DNA of 64,000 nt from contig DIBV01000001.1 of assembly GCA_002415085.1 (NCBI GenBank), positions 310,001-374,000 of the forward strand. The letters run 5' to 3'. The notes below the pieces were generated by a model. It saw nothing but the letters and a program-made list of their open reading frames with translations. It had not been told where the DNA came from and did no database searches. Each line of letters begins with the position of its first letter. The stretch's first letter is position 1. The stretch is from Arsukibacterium sp. UBA5043. GTDB lineage: Bacteria; Pseudomonadota; Gammaproteobacteria; Enterobacterales; Alteromonadaceae. Positions 62,290-64,000 of the stretch are shown here, piece by piece. Both the position numbers and the translations under genes were made by a program.

Positions 62290-64000
62290 TCAGGCCAACG
62301 CAGGTTGCCGTGTACGCTGGTGTACCAGTTTGTAAAGGGTTGGCAGCAGCAAAAGGGTTAACAACGTGGCGGAAATAATACCGCCAATTACTACCGTTGC
62401 CAGCGGCCGCTGTACCTCAGCGCCAGTGCCGCTGTTAAACGCCATTGGCACAAAACCAAGGCTGGCAACCAGTGCGGTCATTAAAACTGGTCGTAGCCGT
62501 TGCAGCGCGCCTTGCTCAATAGCCTCCAGCAGGTTAAGGCCTTGCTGCTGTAGCTGTTTTATCATCGCCAGCATGACCACGCCGTTAAGCACGGCAATAC
62601 CAGATAAAGCAATAAAGCCGACTGCTGCAGAGATTGATAGTGGCATGTCGCGTAGTATTAACGCAGCAAGCCCTCCGGTTAATGCCAGCGGCACCCCGCT
62701 AAATACTAGTAAGGCATCTTTTGCCGAATTAAGCGCACTGAACAGCAAACCAAAGATCATCAGTAATGTTAGCGGTACCACCCACATTAGCCGGTCAGAC
62801 GCCGATTGCAGTTGCTCAAATGTGCCGTCATACCCAAGCCAGTACCCCGTGGGCAGGGCGAGCTCTTTTGTTATCAGCTGCTTGGTGTCAGTAATGAAAC
62901 TACCAAGATCCCGACCTGATACATTGGCGCTGACCACAATATTTCGCTTAGCACTTTCGCGGTTTATCTGATTGGGCGCCTCAATTTCGCTAAAATGTGC
63001 TACTTCGCCAAGTGGGACATAGGTCAGTTCAGTACTCTCGCTGTTTTCGTGGCGACGGAAGGGCAACGCTACCGGCAGGCGTTTTAGTTGTTGTGGGTCG
63101 CTTCGAAGCGCCTCGTCTGCTCTGATAATAAGGTCAAATGCCTTGTCACCTTCGTAAATGAGACCGGCTTGTATTCCACCCACCATGGTTTGGATACTGC
63201 GTTGCACGGTCGCCATATCGATACCCAGTAATGCCAGATGCTCCCGGTCGGGTTCAATCGACAACATCGGTAAGCCGTTTGCCTGCTCCATTCGCACATC
63301 GACCGCCCCAGGCACGGTTGCCAGCAATGCTGTCGCCTGTTCAGCAAGCCTGGCCAGGGTATTTAAATCATCACCATAAATTCTAAGGGCAACATCGCTG
63401 CGCACCCCGGCAATCAACTCGTTAAAACGCATTTCGATAGGTTGGGTAAACTCATAGTTATTACCCGGCACGTCTGCAACGGTTTGGCGTAATAACGCCA
63501 CAAAATCAGCTTTGCTCATGCCGGGGTCGGGCCACTGTGCTTTTGGTTTAAGCATAACAAAAGTGTCTGCCACATTAGGTGGCATGGGATCAGTGGCAAT
63601 TTCTGCGGTACCCAACTTGCTAAATACCCTTTTTACCTGCGGCAGCGCTGCAATTTCACGTTCCAGCAGCAGTTGCATCTGCAGCGACTGGTTTAAGCCG
63701 GTACCAGGTATACGCAGTGCATGCAGGGCGATATCGCCTTCATCCAGCTGTGGCATAAACTCACTACCGAGCTTGCTGCCTTGCCAGAAAATTACCGCCA
63801 TAACGAATACCGCCCCACTGATAAATAGCACTGAGTGGCGCAAGCTCTGCCTGAGTAATACCGAGTAACCACGTTTTAAGGTGTGCATTAGCGCCGAGTC
63901 CTGCTCTTTCACTTTGCCACGGACAAAAATGGCCACTGCGGCCGGCACAAAAGTAATCGCCAGCAGCACAGCACCGGCCAATGCGGCAATAACGGTAAAG
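62290..64000 (-). CDS. Heavy-metal RND efflux permease (CusA/CzcA type), 5' part outside the window
   Basis: The visible ~570 residues are the C-terminal half of a metal pump. Membrane and periplasmic segments include FVPAAVAIFVRGKVKE (start of the visible part), GSEFMPQLDEGDIALHALRI (family hallmark), GVRSDVALRIYGDDLNTL, LPTGYWLGYDGTFEQLQSA, and GFIALSGIAVLNGVVMLAMI near the end. The stop is at 62290; the frame continues past the right edge with FTVIAAL. The metal cannot be told without the methionine and aspartate sites in the missing half. It converges on the TPR gene. Confidence 0.92.
   Translation of the reverse strand, partial: FTVIAALAGAVLLAITFVPAAVAIFVRGKVKEQDSALMHTLKRGYSVLLRQSLRHSVLFISGAVFVMAVIFWQGSKLGSEFMPQLDEGDIALHALRIPGTGLNQSLQMQLLLEREIAALPQVKRVFSKLGTAEIATDPMPPNVADTFVMLKPKAQWPDPGMSKADFVALLRQTVADVPGNNYEFTQPIEMRFNELIAGVRSDVALRIYGDDLNTLARLAEQATALLATVPGAVDVRMEQANGLPMLSIEPDREHLALLGIDMATVQRSIQTMVGGIQAGLIYEGDKAFDLIIRADEALRSDPQQLKRLPVALPFRRHENSESTELTYVPLGEVAHFSEIEAPNQINRESAKRNIVVSANVSGRDLGSFITDTKQLITKELALPTGYWLGYDGTFEQLQSASDRLMWVVPLTLLMIFGLLFSALNSAKDALLVFSGVPLALTGGLAALILRDMPLSISAAVGFIALSGIAVLNGVVMLAMIKQLQQQGLNLLEAIEQGALQRLRPVLMTALVASLGFVPMAFNSGTGAEVQRPLATVVIGGIISATLLTLLLLPTLYKLVHQRTRQPALA

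Overview
The window is a chromosomal segment of a Gram-negative gammaproteobacterium. The signs are an rnfABCDGE-nth locus in classical order, lipoproteins and periplasmic proteins, RND pumps, a stand-alone EF-G paralogue and a CsrD-like regulator. The protein families and mid-range GC feel closest to the Rheinheimera/Arsukibacterium/Alishewanella group of Alteromonadales-like bacteria, but that genus-level guess comes from familiarity, not from a search. Most of the window is ordinary core and semi-core genome. There is no phage, integrase, transposase or CRISPR array.

Layout. 1-4.3 kb: the 5' part of cysK, a MoxR ATPase/VWA protein pair and a TauE/SafE exporter. 4.4-7.5 kb: a minus-strand cluster with DUF3297, three unrecognised acidic proteins and a small J-domain protein. 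7.6-13.2 kb: a secreted beta-propeller protein, asnB, an ERIC-like palindrome, DUF3025 and a DUF4892/OmpA protein. 13.6-19.9 kb: natAB, bfd, an aspartoacylase, a solute-binding protein, a GNAT, gloA and DUF808. 20-21.5 kb: a small decayed island with a frameshifted streptogramin-lyase-like gene, a relic of nth and a DUF4235 gene. 21.6-27.7 kb: nth and the Rnf electron-transport complex, preceded on the same strand by a csrD-like gene. 30 kb: three identical tRNA-Asn genes with a good promoter. 30.8-38.4 kb: a MATE-uvrB operon and an RND adaptor/permease pair.

38.6-44.0 kb: a heme-copper oxidase cluster with CopD-like, DUF2231, subunit II, fused subunit I-III, a small membrane subunit and CtaG. 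44.1-49.9 kb: a four-gene operon of circularly permuted ATP-grasp, alpha-E, an ATP-grasp/alpha-E fusion and a transglutaminase. This is a predicted peptide-ligation or tagging system whose chemistry is not established. 50-64 kb: an EF-G paralogue, SIMPL protein, glutaredoxin-MauE fusion, five-repeat CHRD lipoprotein, MgtC, rimO, an Ahr-type alcohol dehydrogenase, DUF1993, a receiver-TPR protein lacking its phospho-acceptor, and the 3' part of a CusA/CzcA metal pump.

The best candidates for undescribed biology are: (1) the ATP-grasp/alpha-E/transglutaminase operon, where one intact split pair sits beside a fused copy that seems to have lost its ATP-binding segment; (2) the J-domain cluster of unrecognised acidic proteins; (3) the ERIC-like element, a family usually associated with enterobacteria and vibrios; and (4) the decayed island next to nth. 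Start codons were re-chosen by ribosome-binding site wherever the longest open frame began at a doubtful TTG, GTG or upstream ATG.
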